In this document: positions 24,091-37,675 of the stretch, in pieces | Position numbering within the stretch: position 1 is the stretch's first letter | Layout of the letters: each line of letters starts with the position of its first letter | Source: Schizochytrium sp. TIO01 | Taxonomy: Eukaryota > Sar > Bigyra > Thraustochytrida > Thraustochytriidae | Length of the DNA: 64,000 nt | Direction of reading: 5' to 3' | Assembly (NCBI GenBank): GCA_004764695.1 | Contig: SMSO01000014.1 | Location: 199,148 to 263,147, forward strand | Notes under the pieces: generated by a model | Told to the model about the DNA's origin: nothing | Seen by the model: only the letters and a program-made list of their open reading frames with translations | Databases searched by the model: none | Made by a program: the position numbers and the translations under genes

Positions 24091-24656
24091 CAGTCAGTCA
24101 GTCAGTCAGTCAGTCAGTTAGTTAGTTCGTTTGTATAAGATGTATGTTTGTTCGTTATTTAATTAGTTATTTAGTCAGTTAGTTAGATTGTTAGTTCCAT
24201 AGTTTGTTACTTATCGTCGGTTAGTTGGTTTGTCAGTGAGTTAGCTATACTTACTGAGTTACCTACTTCGCTAGTTAGTTACCCTCTTACTTGATTAGTC
24301 AGTCAATTACTTACTTACTTACTTACCTCTTACACAGTCACTTTTTCAGATAGTTGGTTGTATGATGGCCAGAAGAATCATGTGCGGACCGCTCTTCACA
24401 ATTTCTCCGGAGATGAGATCGTGGCGACGTGCGAGCCACCGAAGAGGGCCGCCAGGGCCTGGCTTTGTACACCGCGGTATCGTCCTAAGCAGAGACCCCT
24501 TCATTCTGCCGGGTCAGGGCCCCGTGGACAGGGCTGGTGGCCGCAGATGTCTAAGGTGAGACTAGAACTGCATCTAATGGGCTGCTGGCGCCTCCTTACT
24601 TAACTTACTTATTTACTTACTCACTTACTTATTTACTTATTTACTTACTTACTTAC
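24091..24656. repeat. Degenerate GTCA/GTTA/ACTT repeat region interrupted by a GC-rich block
   Basis: Perfect GTCA units (24093-24118) fade into about 200 bases of degenerate GTTA/GTTT text ending in ACTT units. After a unique GC-rich stretch of about 240 bases (24350-24595), ACTT units resume to 24656. The GC-rich block has short frames but no domain. Confidence 0.6.
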
Positions 24657-24944
24657 TTCTTCATATTACGATTCGATCGATCTATTCATGAGGCAATCAA
24701 TATTTATATATATTATATCTTCGGGTATCTTTGAGCTTGCTTGGTCTCCAAGTCGTGCGGAATCCCCATGCGTGTTTCAAAGCTTCCTTCGCTGCGGAGG
24801 CGAATGGGTCTTCAACTATGCGAGCACCGTGCATCGATGCATAAATGTCTGAAAGACGACCAACTTGAACGTGTCGAGGTGTCATCAGGCGCTCTGGGAG
24901 AGATAGATAATAAAAAGCGAACAAGCCGTCGGTGGAGGTGAGTT

Positions 24945-24947
<3 letters not shown>
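24657..24947. other. Spacer
   Basis: No gene recognised. A 116-codon minus-strand frame that extends through this stretch is only long because it crosses the neighbouring TTC repeat as poly-Glu. Confidence 0.4.
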
Positions 24948-24977
<30 letters not shown>

Positions 24978-24996
24978 CTTCTTCTTCTTCTTCTTC
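24948..24996. repeat. TTC trinucleotide repeat
   Basis: About 16 perfect TTC units. Confidence 0.85.
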
Positions 24997-26003
24997 AATT
25001 GATTGAGCGATCATGGGCGACCGATTCTCTGCAGATCCTTTGAACATGCTACTGGTCGCTAGTCGCTCTGGCGGCCTGTGGTCTGGCTGATTGAATTACA
25101 TACCGAGCAGGAGCTGGAAAGATGGCATCATCATCTACGCCTTCAATCAAGCTCCTCCCTGCACGATCTTTGCAGCTGATTTTTGCAGTTGGTTTCATTC
25201 ATTTCAGACGTGAAGGAATGTATGTATAACCAAACTAATCCATCCATCTCCACATTTCTTTCTCCACTTTCATGAATAAGCGCCGCTTTCAGAGGGAGGG
25301 AGATCCAACTGCCTTCGAAATGGGTGGACGCGAGCTCGCCCTCCTCCTCCTACCAGCACCTAAGGGTGCGCTACTCCGCTGCCTTTGTTCAAGTCCGCAA
25401 TAAAGTCGCCTCATTCAATTCACTTACTTTACTTACTTGTAAACAAGCGAGGCCTTCTGAAGGACTTTCTGAATGGCTTTCTGAATCAATGAAATAAATG
25501 GCTTTATGAATGCATCATTCAACGATTGATTGCTCCCGACTTTCAACAGCTGCAGCGCCTCCAGCCTGCCTCAGAGAGCCCACCCAGCTGGATGACCTAC
25601 CTTCGTGCCTCATATCACGACCGCCGCTACTTCTGTGGAGATTGGACATCGTGAACAGCGAGTACAGCTGTAGAAAAATCTAGACAGAGAGTCCGCTGGC
25701 TGCGATGTCCACAAGAAGGTAGAGCTAGCAGCTCCAGCTAGGCAGGCCGAACAGCCGCGCCAGAGTTCTACCGAGTACTACCTCGCGAACACAAAAGGCC
25801 GCAGAAAGCCGGGCGCCTTCGGCCTCGTGCTTGTTCGCTTCTCGCCCATATATCGTCAGCGCAGCGCACGTGGCCGTTTCCAACGGAGAGCCATCGACAA
25901 GGCCTCCTCTGCGGCTCCAGCCAGCGAGAGAGATTGACGATAGATAATTAGAATACCGTCGGAGCAATCGCAGAGGAGTGCGAATCCAAACAATACGATC
26001 ACG
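24997..26003. other. Non-coding spacer
   Basis: No domain in any frame. The 136-codon minus-strand frame near 25725-26135 runs through the GTGA repeat and looks fortuitous. Confidence 0.4.
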
Positions 26004-26040
26004 GTGAGTGAGTGAGTGAGTGAGTGAGTGAATGAATGAA
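26004..26040. repeat. GTGA/ATGA tetranucleotide repeat
   Basis: About seven GTGA units pass into AATG units. Confidence 0.8.
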
Positions 26041-26192
26041 ACTCGTGGGAATTGCTTGGCTCTAAAATTATGATGGCGCCATTCACTGCGTTTGCGCATC
26101 GAGTGAGATCCAGCGAGCATCATCAGAGCAGACATAACGAGCGAATCTTCGGCTGCTTGATTGATTGCTTGATTGCTTGCTTGCTTGCTTAG

Positions 26193-29100
26193 CCTCTGCT
26201 ACCTCAGGAAACAAGTGCTGCTGCGAGCAGCATCATCATCGTGGTGCGGGCCCCAAAGGTGGTTCGGAAAACGCAAGACGAGCGCCACCATGGATGGCTT
26301 CAACTACTCCAAAGATAAGACTCGTGGCATCTCTTAGTAACAGTGCCACTACGTACGTGGTACCTTTTTCTAAATGTATGATTATCCCTTATTTGGAGCT
26401 GAGTTTGTATTTTTCTTTAAATTTTTTTTATGTAATTAAAAGTTTTATTTCAATTCAATAACGTTCTAATCATAGTGTCGGTAGCAGCAGCAATCTCAAG
26501 CAGCGGTTTATAGTGAATCCTTGAACCAAAATTACCCAGGTAGCTGGCGCTGTTCAGACATCAAACAAAGTGATATAGATTACCTACCTACCTACCACGA
26601 AACCACGAAAAGCACTTGCTGCTTTAAGAAGCCAACGAATACCTTGCATTGCGAGAAAATGCTTGTTGGGACCTATATCCACATATTTAGTATCAATAAG
26701 TTTATAAGAAAGCGCATTTCGTCTCGAAGGTACCTATGAGGGCCTGCTCTGTTTGCTTGCGTTAGTAATGGGCTGTCAAGATCATATTTAGCTGGGGGGG
26801 CTTTCTCGCTGTCAGGAAGGACAGACCTACGTGGTGCTTTGTTTACTTAGACACGCACTGACCGTGGCTTCGAGCCATCTTTTACAAAGAGTAGCGTTAA
26901 TTGACGCTGATCGATCGATGTTCAAGTTGATCGCCAAGAGATGAACAACCCTTTTTTAAAAGGTCGCTTTCTGGACTTTTTTACTTCAGGTTCCCTTTTT
27001 GTTTCTAGCTAGCTGCTAGTATTTTTCCATTCGTAAGGTAAAGTAAGCAAAGCAGGCGAGAATTACATTTAGGGTCCTCAATTTCTTACAACTAGTTTTG
27101 TTTTGCCAGGGCCACGACTTGCCCAGTGCTATCTATACCTAAGAAAGTGCCTACCTGATATACAAAAGGGTTAAAAAACGAATGATCTAATCAAATGGTT
27201 GAGTGAATGAGTGGCCGATGTGCGAGGCGTGTGCTCAAATCAGCAACGCAGTAGTATTTTTATAAAGCGATTTACAGCCATACTGGATAACTTATTCTGG
27301 CATTGAGCTTTGGTTCAAGATAGGCTTAGTTACTTGTAAATGTCTTATATGATTCAAGGCTCTCTGAGCATGTAAATGACGCCAACACATCGAAGCAAGT
27401 GTGTTTTACTTTACTTCTAATTGCGAGGAAAGTAAGTCTGCTCCCTTCGGCCAATTCAATAGTTCGAACTACAGCGGTTGCTACTTCTGCTTCTTTACTG
27501 AAGGTTCAGGTAAACTTGCCGAGACGTACATGCCAGTTTTCTGATTTGGGTGCAATCGAGCGAAACTTATTCTTCTGGCTCTAGAATTTTCGAAGCAACC
27601 TTATGCGTGTAGAATTATAGGTTTCTTGCAACGGCAATTCAGAAAACCGCGTTCATTGTGATTTGTTAACAGCATAAATCATTTAGAACTCGTATTATTT
27701 CTGAAATCACGCAACCAAAATCACTCATGAAGCAAATGAGATTACTACAGACAATTTCTTGAAAACATGAATGCTTTGTTGTTCAATAGTCAGTTACATG
27801 GCTGGTACTGCCCTGTGAAGTGAAAAGCCAGTTAGAGGCAGATGCTTTAGCTACGATTAGTTGAAGCATGAAGAAGCTTCAACAAACTTTCTTCTCTGAT
27901 GAGGCGTTTACTTGTTGTTATTTCTGCGTTGGTACTGCATATAACAGTGCAGAGTGGTGTTCCTTAATCTTATATTTTTTATGTTTTAAAATTGAAATCA
28001 TTTTGCCCTATTTGAGCTAGTAGTTCTCTCACTGTGGCACTTTCAAAGACACGCTTTGCCTTTTTCGCTTCCTTTCCATCCTTTTGATTTAAATAAAAAT
28101 TAAAAGTACCTTTTTAGAAGAAAAGCTAACGTAACCAAAATAGGAATGCGCGCACGCCCAGTTTTGGTAAAGTATTTAATGTCTATTCTTACCAATGTTT
28201 TTTCTTTTCTTTTCTTTTTTCTTTCAAAGTTGACATCCTTTATTCTACTCCACCGCCTCCGGTAAGGTGACTTTTTATCTAAGATAGTCTTATCTTCTTC
28301 ATCGTTTAAAAAACTAAAAAAACTTATTTTTAAAAAAACTTTAGAAGTCCTCAAGACAAAACAAATATTTCTACTGCTTTTTTTTTTTTACATTGAAAAG
28401 GTAGTAGCACTTGAATCAATAAAACACCGAAAAGGCTCAAATCTCGCTAGGACCTCTTACTGCATCGAAGGTAATCGAGAGAGCGCTTCTCCACCTAAGA
28501 AATCATGGAAGCTCTTTGTTCATCAGAATCTTCCAACGAGAAATTGTTTTCCTTCTTTTCTCTTTACGCCTGTTCCAAAGAAGCAAAAGAGTTTACTACA
28601 GGCAGGCAAGAAGGCAGACACTACTGCTGCCCAGGCGAAATGGAAGTAGCCTTCAATAACACTCGCGAGAGCATTAATCGTTGAAGGAATAGGAAAGAAT
28701 CACAAGAACCAAAAGAAGAACAAATTAGAAGAAGATTATATCTTTATAAAGTCCATGGGTGAAATTAAGACTACCTGGCTCCTAGATATCTGCATTTGAA
28801 GCGAATCTCCAAGTTGATACATTTCCAGAAGGTTTTTCCGAGTCCTCTCATGAATTCTCAAATGATGATCAGAATTGATATCGGCGCTTCAGAGGGAGAG
28901 GGTTAGTTTTACAGATCATATAAGATAAGTATATAAATAGATAAAGAGATCTACAGTAGTTTCTTCTCTGAGGCGTACATCTGCAGAGTTGACGGCGATA
29001 CTTGGAGATTTACCAACGCTAAACTTACCACTTCCACTTGCTTGCTTGCTTGCTTCCTTGCTTCCTTTCAGGGTCTTGCTCTTGCTTTGCAGCTGCTTCG

Positions 29101-31322
29101 CTGCGCTGCGCTTCAATCAGAGAATCTCGCTCGTTCATCCATGCAAGCGTGCATCATATTTCCAATGAATTAACTCCTCGAGGTTCTGCGAGCCAGAGCG
29201 CCTTCCGCGCTTTCATAAGTGCTACAAGGCCATTCGTGACCAAGAAGAGCACGCGTAGAAGCGTGGAAATCCTAGATCATCGGCGACTTTCTTTTTTATT
29301 CATTTGTTTACATACTTACTTACTCACTTCCTTAACCATCCATGGCCCTTGATTCCTTGTGTTACGTAATCTTCCTAACTCTTTTTAAAACTTTGGTTTT
29401 AAAAAAAATTAAAAATTTGAAGGAAAAGTGAAAGAACATTTTAAGATCATCAAAACATGGCACAGATAATTATAATAGTCACATTCAATCGCAGTTGTCA
29501 CAGCCGAGTCGTAAGACCGTCATTTTGCTGCTGCTTCTGAGATTGTAGATTGATTAGAGGCCACGAAAGTCGGTTACTAAGAAGCACAAACGCCGAATTT
29601 CCGAAGAAAGATATGAAACTACGGTCTGACCTACTAATAGTGCGAGTATTCTAGCTCCTTCCTGCGTATCTTGAATGGTGCGAGGAGCTCGGTACTTCTT
29701 TTTAGAGAGGGACAGTTCTCCATTTTTTTTTACGGGCGTTTACATTTTCATTCTCAGATTTGGAAATAAACTTCTATAGGCTCTTGAACAGCCATGTTGA
29801 TCTAGCTAGGACATCCACGTGCTAAAGTTGACTCATGCCTGGTACAAAGGAGAGTTGATCAGGGATGCTTTCTTTACAAAAATAACATCTGCAAAGCGTC
29901 ATCAGGTTGGCAATACTTTTTTTCCTTGCGTAGCATGTCAAGTGATCACCAGGCCCCGCGTTCTTTCCTTGAAGCTCCTAAGTTTCCATTTTTGCTCTTG
30001 TTTCTCTTGTTTTTTTCGTAAATAATCTTGAGAAATGAATTCTTATCTTCTTTTATTCAGAACTTTAAGCTCGTAAAGGGGAAGCCCACAGTGGGGAAAT
30101 CCCCAAGAATCACAAAGAAAGAGTATTCTCTAACACTGTTTTACCTTTTGAAGTATTTACTTTCTCTTTCTGTTTGTTTTCTTTTCTTTCTTCTTGTCCT
30201 CAACAGAGGAAGAAGATCTCAATAGATAGAATGCATTGCGAACCCTCGCTAGCTACTTCGGAATAGAGCAGGCTAAAGCTATCTTTTCCCGACCATGAGT
30301 TTCCTGAAGCTGAGATCATCCAAGAGGGGGGAAGTTCTCACGGCTCTTCGTTTCGTCTCCCGTTCCCTAACAATACCTTCGTGTTCACTACACATGTCTG
30401 GCTATCCAAGGCGTTTCGACCAACCCGTTTCCCTCGCTCAGCCGCCTAGTACCGGTCACCGCAAATTCCCCTTTTCGAATTCGAAGTTTATTCTATTTTT
30501 AATTCTTTTGGAATTTGTAATAAAAATTAAAAACCTTCTCAAGATGGGAAGGAAAGCTCGAGCTTAAACTTCCCACTCACTCCTACGCAGTACTTATATA
30601 ATAATCATGATCATAATCAGAAGAATAAAGTGCCATCAGTGAGTATCTATCGTACACCACCGCAAAACTAAAATCTTTCTTATGATGTATGTATCTATCA
30701 GACACCTTATTCTGAAGCGCCAGCGTTGTCAATTCATGTAGAAACTTATCTCTATAAATTGATGTATCTATTCATCTATTTGTAATTGCGATTTCATGAA
30801 TGAATCGACACGTCTGAGGAGGAGTAGAAGCAGGCAATCGATGGGGATGACTTCTCCCAGGAACGCCAGTGTGCACAAGAAAGGAACGTCTCCGCAAACA
30901 AACAAACAAACAAACAAACAACTTGGCAGCATGCGACATGCGCGAGGCTTTTGTCCCAGCCTCCCAGCTCACTGACCGCTTCGCTATTACCACGTCTTTA
31001 TTGAGTGCCGCTTTCCGCTTTCCTCCTTCTCTTTTCTTTCCTTTTGTGACTTGCGCTAATCTGCACCTACTAATTCTCTCCTCCTTTTTCTATTTTGACA
31101 GAGTTGAGTTGCAAGCTCTTTTTAATCATGTATCTTTTAATTAAAATTTACAGAATTTAAAGTTTAAAATACAAAAATAAAGAGCAGAGCTTTTCTTTTT
31201 CTTTTTCTTTTTCGTTTGCTTTTTTTGGGGGGGGTGTAAATTTAGTTGTTGTTTTAGCAAAATGTTCATGAGGAGTTCTACTGTCAATAAGAAATGAGCT
31301 CTTCTCTACGGCTGCTCGTAGG
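26193..31322. other. Non-coding spacer
   Basis: About 5 kb without a recognisable gene. It contains GCTT units just before (26170-26190), TACC repeats near 26581-26595, CTTG units near 29038-29052 and CAAA units near 30897-30919. Frames of 60-100 codons are present at the density expected by chance. Confidence 0.45.
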
Positions 31323-31412
31323 CGAGGCTAGTTAGTATCTAGTGCCCGCTGCAGTGTCGTCAGACGAGCAGCCGAGGCTAGTTAGTATCTAGTGCCCGCT
31401 GCAGTGTCGTCA
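31311..31412. repeat. 40-bp perfect direct repeat with period 50, flanked by a short inverted repeat
   Basis: The same 40 bases, starting CGAGGCTAGTTAG and ending GCAGTGTCGTCA, occur at 31323-31362 and 31373-31412. GCTGCTCG (31311-31318) and CGAGCAGC (31365-31372) are inverted repeats bracketing the first copy. This is unlike the simple repeats around it. Confidence 0.85.
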
Positions 31413-33011
31413 TTCACCATTCCTTCACTGAGATCCTGTGTCGTGAGATCCTTCGTTCGTCGGCTATTCTTTCTTATTATGTGGTGGGGCATTGCACAAG
31501 GCTGCTCTCGCTCGCTTGTGCTCCTTTGTTTCATATTTGGCATGTGGTTTCTGTCAACTTTCGAGGACGAAAAACCGAACGACTCGCAAACCTCGTACTT
31601 ACGTTTCAAGAAGGCGGGGACCGTGCTTTCATTGTCTCGTGCTGTCGAGAGAAGAGTCAACTGCGCTAACAAAGTTCACTCATTCATTTCGGTTGAGCCT
31701 TTATGGGCTCACTGATGCCCTGGCCAAAACACCGCTTCTTTCCAACGACCGTTGCGACAATTTCCCATCACTGCACAGTCTCTTCTTCCCCTCAAGCGCA
31801 GCAGAGATAAATCAAGCAAACAAACAACCCAATGAACTTCGCATCCACCTCGAAATTCGCAAAAAAGCAACCTGAGCCCTCTCGAGTTGTGTATGATCGA
31901 CATTGCAAATGAACTTCCTCACTTCAATCGATAGAATAACTAAATCGTGCTTCAAGATCAGAACACCTTCAACGACACTCCTCATTACACAAGGTCGCCG
32001 CAGGGATCCAACTCAGCTACCATAAGACCGGACCTCCAACCAGAGATACATTCATAGATAGATAGATGGATAGCCAAGCGACCGAATCAATGCTACACTG
32101 CCGACAGGGCTGTCGCCGTCTTCCACTCTTGCTCACACGCTCAGTGACTGACTGGAGCTTTCACTGATCCACTCACTCACTCCTTGGAGCCTTCACACTG
32201 CTGCTGCCTGCGATTGTTGATCAATCCATCAATCAATCGATCGATTCTTTCATCCTTCGAACTAACTCAATGCTCCCCAAAACACTGACTTTCTTCAAGT
32301 TCTTGCGTATGCATCAAAGGGATAGAAGTGCACTCAATGAATCAATGAATGAATAAACCAACAAAGTAATTAACAAAGCAATTCGTAAAAAACAATTCAT
32401 AAAACAATGAATGAATAAAACAATGAATGATCTATGAATGAGAATCATCCTGCGAATGAAAATGACGGCAAACTTATTTAACCCAACAACAAGTACAATC
32501 GAGCATGATACTTTCACGCAAAGGCCGGCAAGGAAGCCAGCACCCACCGGAGCACCGTCCTCCGCGCTGCTGTAAGCTCCTCAAGCCGCCTACCTTTCCA
32601 GCCAGCCACGCAGAGTTTCCATCGGCGCCACGGCAGAGGACCAAGCGAGCTATTAAAACCCATCCTGTAGAGTAAATAGTACTCAGACAGAAAAACTTCT
32701 TAGCATGGCCATCCGTCGACTTTGCTACTAGCTGGTTCTGCTGTTTCATCCTTCTCATTTCTTCCTCCTGTTGTCTTCCCCTTTTTAATTAAATTATTTA
32801 AATCAGAATGACTATAACACGAATCGTAAAGATAAGTAAGTAAGGAAACAAAAATCAATTTGTATTTTTGAATGGTTCTTTAAAATGCATGCTTTCTTGT
32901 TCACGCCTGCTGCTGCCCGCTTGCCAACATAACAATGGTATTAATTCAAAAAACAACACACATCTCAAACATCATGATTTCAATTAAATCTATTTTCTAA
33001 ATTAAATATTA
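31413..33011. other. Non-coding spacer
   Basis: No gene supported. Overlapping frames around 31392-31875 have no domains. ATGA and TCAATCAATCGATCGAT-type repeats occur near 32.2-32.45 kb. Confidence 0.4.
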
Positions 33012-33034
33012 AAATAATAATAATAATAATAATA
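33012..33034. repeat. AAT trinucleotide repeat
   Basis: About seven AAT units. Confidence 0.75.
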
Positions 33035-33249
33035 AAACTATGGCTATTGATTCATTCAACTCAAGCCACTTTCTCAATCACACTGGCCGGGAGCATGATC
33101 ACCGTGGTGCAAAGCGATCGGGAACGGAGGAGGAGGAGAAACCACCCTCCCTGCACGGCTTGAGCCGGGACTGCGGACAGCCGGCGAGGACGGAGCTATC
33201 TAGATGTCCTGGCGGGCGGAGTGAGTGAGTAAGTAAGTAACTAAGTAAC

Positions 33250-33270
33250 CTGGCTGGCTGGCTGGCTGGC
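33250..33270. repeat. TGGC tetranucleotide repeat
   Basis: Five TGGC units following AAGT units. Confidence 0.75.
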
Positions 33271-33487
33271 CCGAGCGCCGCTGGAATTGACCTGCGGCTG
33301 GACAGAAAATGAAAAGCTCACCGCTCACTCCCATCGTCCACGGATTGTACAGCCAACCAGTGGCTGGAGCGAGCGGTTGAGGGAGAGAGCGAGCGAGCCC
33401 GCAGGAGATTTGCGTTACCAGTTCCATGACAGACACTCAGGCCCGAGCATCGCAGCAGCTCTTTCGGGGCGGTCTGAAAGCCTCTAA

Positions 33488-33681
<194 letters not shown>

Positions 33682-36600
33682 AGTCCTACAGCACAAGAAA
33701 CGGCGCTTGGCACTTGGATCGACAGATCGAGGAATGAATACATACAGAAACCAAGAAATATGAAGGCAAGCTCACGTGCCCTGAGTGCGATTTGTCTGTC
33801 TGTCAGTCTGTCTCTCTGGCACCACCCCCACAGAAGAGCACCTGCACAGATTTAGCCAGCTCTCTCAGCCAGCTCCTATCTATCTATCTATCTATCCCTG
33901 CTCACGAATGAATGAACCAAGGAACGAATGGAATCGGCGGCAATCCTGCGAAGAGGTCCAAGAAGCAAGTCATCCTCGCCGACAATCCGCTCCTTCAAAT
34001 GTATTTATTGATTCAACACGCAAGCAAGCAAACAAGCAAGCAGGTCCATCGCGGCGATGAAAGCGGCACGCCCGCCCGCCTGCCCGTCGGACACCGGGAT
34101 CAATCGAGGAGAATCTGGGCCATCTGCGAAACGCCTTCAACCATCGGTGCGGGCCTTCCGCGGCAGCACTTAGGCGGTCAGGTAGGCTTCTTGGCGGATG
34201 CGCCGGTTCGACTCCAGCACGGTTCCAGCTTCTTCATGTTTCAATGAGCAGGGATCCAAGTGGCAAAACGCCGCACTGCTTGCCAGGTACCACCATCACG
34301 GTACACACCCGGGTACTCGCTCGACGTCTCCGCCAGCAGCAATCAAGCTAGGCTCGACCGAAACAAGACGAGAGACTCAACTCGCGGCGAGGAGGCTCGA
34401 GCTGCGTGTGCTTGCTTGCTCGCTGGCAAAGGACGACTCCTGGCAGCAAGCAGTAGCAATAGCTAGTTTAGGGGACCTGGCTTCTGCTGATGGCTATAGT
34501 GCCCGTGAAAGAGTACTGTTTTTCAGGCTTGAAAGCACCCTCTGCTGGCTGGCAGCTTAGCCTGTAGTGTTTATTTGTTTATCTGTAGTATTGTTCTCTT
34601 CTGCTTTCATGTGGCAGATACCCATCTGAGGTTAATCACTTGCTGCCCAGATCGGTAGATATGCATGGCTTCAATCCATGCCGTGCCTGCTTGCTTGCTG
34701 GCTGGCTGGCTGGCTGGCTTCGTGGGTCCCTCCTGCCTCAAGGCATGGCGTGACTTGCTTGCTTCAGAGACATATTACAATTCTGGCTGCTCTGCACATT
34801 TCCAAGTCGCTCTTGTGTGTCTCCAAAACACACTGCTGAAGTAAAGGCGCCATTTCCTCCACTGTCGTCACTAAACGCAGAGCTATCATCCTACAAATAA
34901 AGGAAAGTTTGCGGCTCTGCCCTTCTTCACCCAATATCTTACTTTCAGCAGCCGTAGCTTACCTGGCGCGCAGACGCCACACGCACGCGGAAGGATCGCA
35001 AACGCCACTTCAGCCTGCAAATACCCGCAAACGGGGACAACTAAGCGGCATTCTTCTTCTTCTATACTTCCTCTTCTTCGATGATCTCGATTTTCGAAGA
35101 CTGTCTCCTTTTCCCTCCTCCTTCGAAAGTTTTGCAATAAGCAAGAAAAGAAGAACTTGACTGACAGACAGACCTCTTAGACCTTCCTATGGACTCCGCT
35201 AGGCAGATGAAAACAGCTCTATGAAACACCGGATTTTCCAATCCTTTCTTTTTATAAATTTAAAAGTTTTTATAAAAAGATGTATATGTAAGAAAAACAT
35301 GTTTATTATTTAATAAGATTACCTCAAGCAGTGCTAAGCAAAAGTGCCTCTATCTGCTGGAGATCCGGTAGTCTGGCAGGCCAGCCATCTTTTTTTCGAC
35401 GACACATCTCCGACTCCGACGGCAAAGGCAAAAGCGGCCTCCTCCAGCCTGCCTGGGCTCAACCTTGTGAATATCACTGTACAATCTTAGTCCAACTCTG
35501 CTTTTAAAATGAAAAACAAGTCTTTTAGTGAAGAGCCTGATTTTTTTTGATTTTTTTCCTAAAGGAGCTCCTAACAGATAGGGACAAACTATGATGAACC
35601 AACAAAGTCAGATTCGAATTTGCGCTCACTCATCTGCGCACTGGATGCAGTTGTTGGTTTTGCACGACTTACACTCTAACTTCTTTCTGGGCGTTAACTT
35701 CGAGAAAATGGCATTAGAACAAAGTCAAGTCATGTCTATGTAGAGACTTTGCCAACAGAATTAACTTTTTAGGATTAATGAACCAACCTCCTCCACAACT
35801 GATTTCGATTTCTAGACTCCGACATAGGGGCACAGGTTTAATTAGCCCTGTGTGACCTGGAGTGTTCATTCGAAAAAATTTTACTACTGCTCTTCTTTTA
35901 ATTGTTTTAAAACAATTCCTAAGATAATTTTATTTTAAACCACTGGATGCAAGTTATTTATTCTTTAAAAGAGCTTTTTTTTCTTTCAATTTTCCAAGTA
36001 CTTACTATATTATATTTCTATTGATTTAAAAAAACGTTCTATCGTTCTTTCTACAATTATGCTGTGCTTTATAAATGATCTCAATTTTATGCACAAACGC
36101 TTGTTTTCCCATATTATAAAAGAATATGTAAAAGGGGTTATTACATTTACAAAGAGGATTCTGCGCTATAGACTACTAATATATAGGGTGAAAAATCAAA
36201 TTCATCTAAATACCATATGAACTACCGGTTTCGAGACTAAATCTTCGGGAACCTTCCTTCTCTACATTTCTTTACAATTTTTTTCCCCAAGTACATAACG
36301 TTGCCAAATGGGTTATGAAAATTTGCTTATCCTGTGAAGCAAAAGAGATCTTTGTACTGAATTGAACGAGGAAGGAACATTCCCCTTTATTTAAATATTC
36401 GAACAAATACTCTTTTCTACTTTCGCTTCTGTTAAATTCTCTTCTTTCTTTTTTTTTTTGAAAATAAACTTTCAGGACTTGTTATGTTAACATTTGAAAG
36501 AAATAATGAATTGCTAGGAAGTTGGTGCATGACAAGGAACGCGTGCATTGACCATATCTCACCACCTGCAAATTGGATTGTCCAGTATACTCTGAAAAGT

Positions 36601-36929
36601 TATGTTTGCATAGTTCCACGCAGCTTTTTAATAATTGAGGCTGCAAACATGAGCTTTTTTCACAACAAAAAAAAGCGAGCCGATTGATGGAGAAGAAATG
36701 ACCCTCTCAAGTCAATGGTGATTTATTTCCCCACTTCGATCCTCTTTTAATTATTCTTAGGATGCTCCTATCATGGCCGGAGATTCGAAAATTGGCCACG
36801 CGTACACTTCTCTCCCACGATCATGATGAAGCAGAAACCGCCCCCCCTCGATAGTTCGACGAACTCGTCGAGAGCAAGCAGGACATCGTATAAATTATTT
36901 GACAGGTTACATGATCTGGACGGTTCAAG
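33682..36929. other. Non-coding spacer with minor repeats
   Basis: No gene supported. It includes CTAT units at 33876-33896, CAAG units near 34019-34043 and TGGC units at 34697-34720. From about 35.2 to 36.5 kb it is AT-rich and plain. Confidence 0.45.
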
Positions 36930-37340
36930 TTAGTTGACTAGTTTTCTGGCGTGCGCATGAGCAGCAGGGTTCCCGCGCGCGCTATAAATGACCATCATGC
37001 TCTGAACAATACTACAGTCTTTTTGTTTTTTAATTAATATGCAGAAATCACTGGATGCCAGGACTCTATGCAATGTTTTTCCAATTGAGGAGAAGTCTTC
37101 AACTGATGTTTTCTCATTTGTAGAAACCTTCGCGCAGCTTCTAGGATTTGTATTAATTTTAAAGTTAGAGTTATCATACGAATGAAGGGATTCATAATCC
37201 AGTATTTGTATGATTTGCTTGATTTCTAACTTTGGCACAGAAAGCGAGTATAATCTTCGGCATTGAAGAAGAACACGTAATCAGGATTCCCTCAGGGAGA
37301 CCTGCCCGATGTGAGTAATACATATAAACTTTCGGCGTGT
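36930..37340 (-). pseudogene. Interrupted coding-like stretch, family unknown
   Basis: A 102-codon minus-strand frame (37238-36930, first start-like codon GTG) has realistic composition, for example KLEIKQIIQILDYESLHSYD and SVEDFSSIGKTLHRVLASSD. Directly upstream, in another frame, is NPDYVFFFNAEDYTRFL, so a frame change would be needed to connect them. I recognise no family. It may be an exon or a decayed gene piece; chance cannot be excluded. Confidence 0.25.
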
Positions 37341-37451
37341 TGGCTCAACCAAAAGCAGGAAAAACTCTATGGTAATACAATAACTTTCTTCTTTTGTACC
37401 TAGCAGAGATTATTTCATTTCTGTGGCTATTGAAAACTTAATAAAACTTGG

Positions 37452-37675
37452 TCAAGTACGTACAAAGGATGACAAGCAGAACAACCCCTTTTGATACTGG
37501 ATTTTTTTTTTGTCTTGACTCGCGCTGCTTAGATTTTCCTGAATCTCCCTCACGAGATTAATCATGTAATACATTTTAGTTTCCAGCTCCCTCACGTTTT
37601 GTCCTTTTGCTGGATAAATCCATACGCTGGCTCGCAATTTGCTAACATCCACCAATTTATAGCCATAAGGGAAAC
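37452..37675 (-). pseudogene. Coding-like stretch, family unknown
   Basis: A minus-strand frame of about 73 codons with no ATG near its beginning. It reads FPYGYKLVDVSKLRASVWIY and then ELETKMYYMINLVREIQENL, helix-like text with few low-complexity runs. It lies between two other coding-like stretches on the same strand, so the three may be remains of one gene. No family recognised. Confidence 0.25.

Noticed and set aside
25725-26135. 136-codon minus-strand frame
   Set aside because: It runs through a GTGA repeat (SLTHSLTH text) and has no domain.
30897-30919. Possible telomere-like or CRISPR-like repeat arrays
   Set aside because: The arrays in this window are short-unit microsatellites without spacers, and none has a TTAGGG-type unit.
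34190-34225. B-box-like GGTTCGACTCC
   Set aside because: No A box, anticodon arm or acceptor stem at the right distance upstream.
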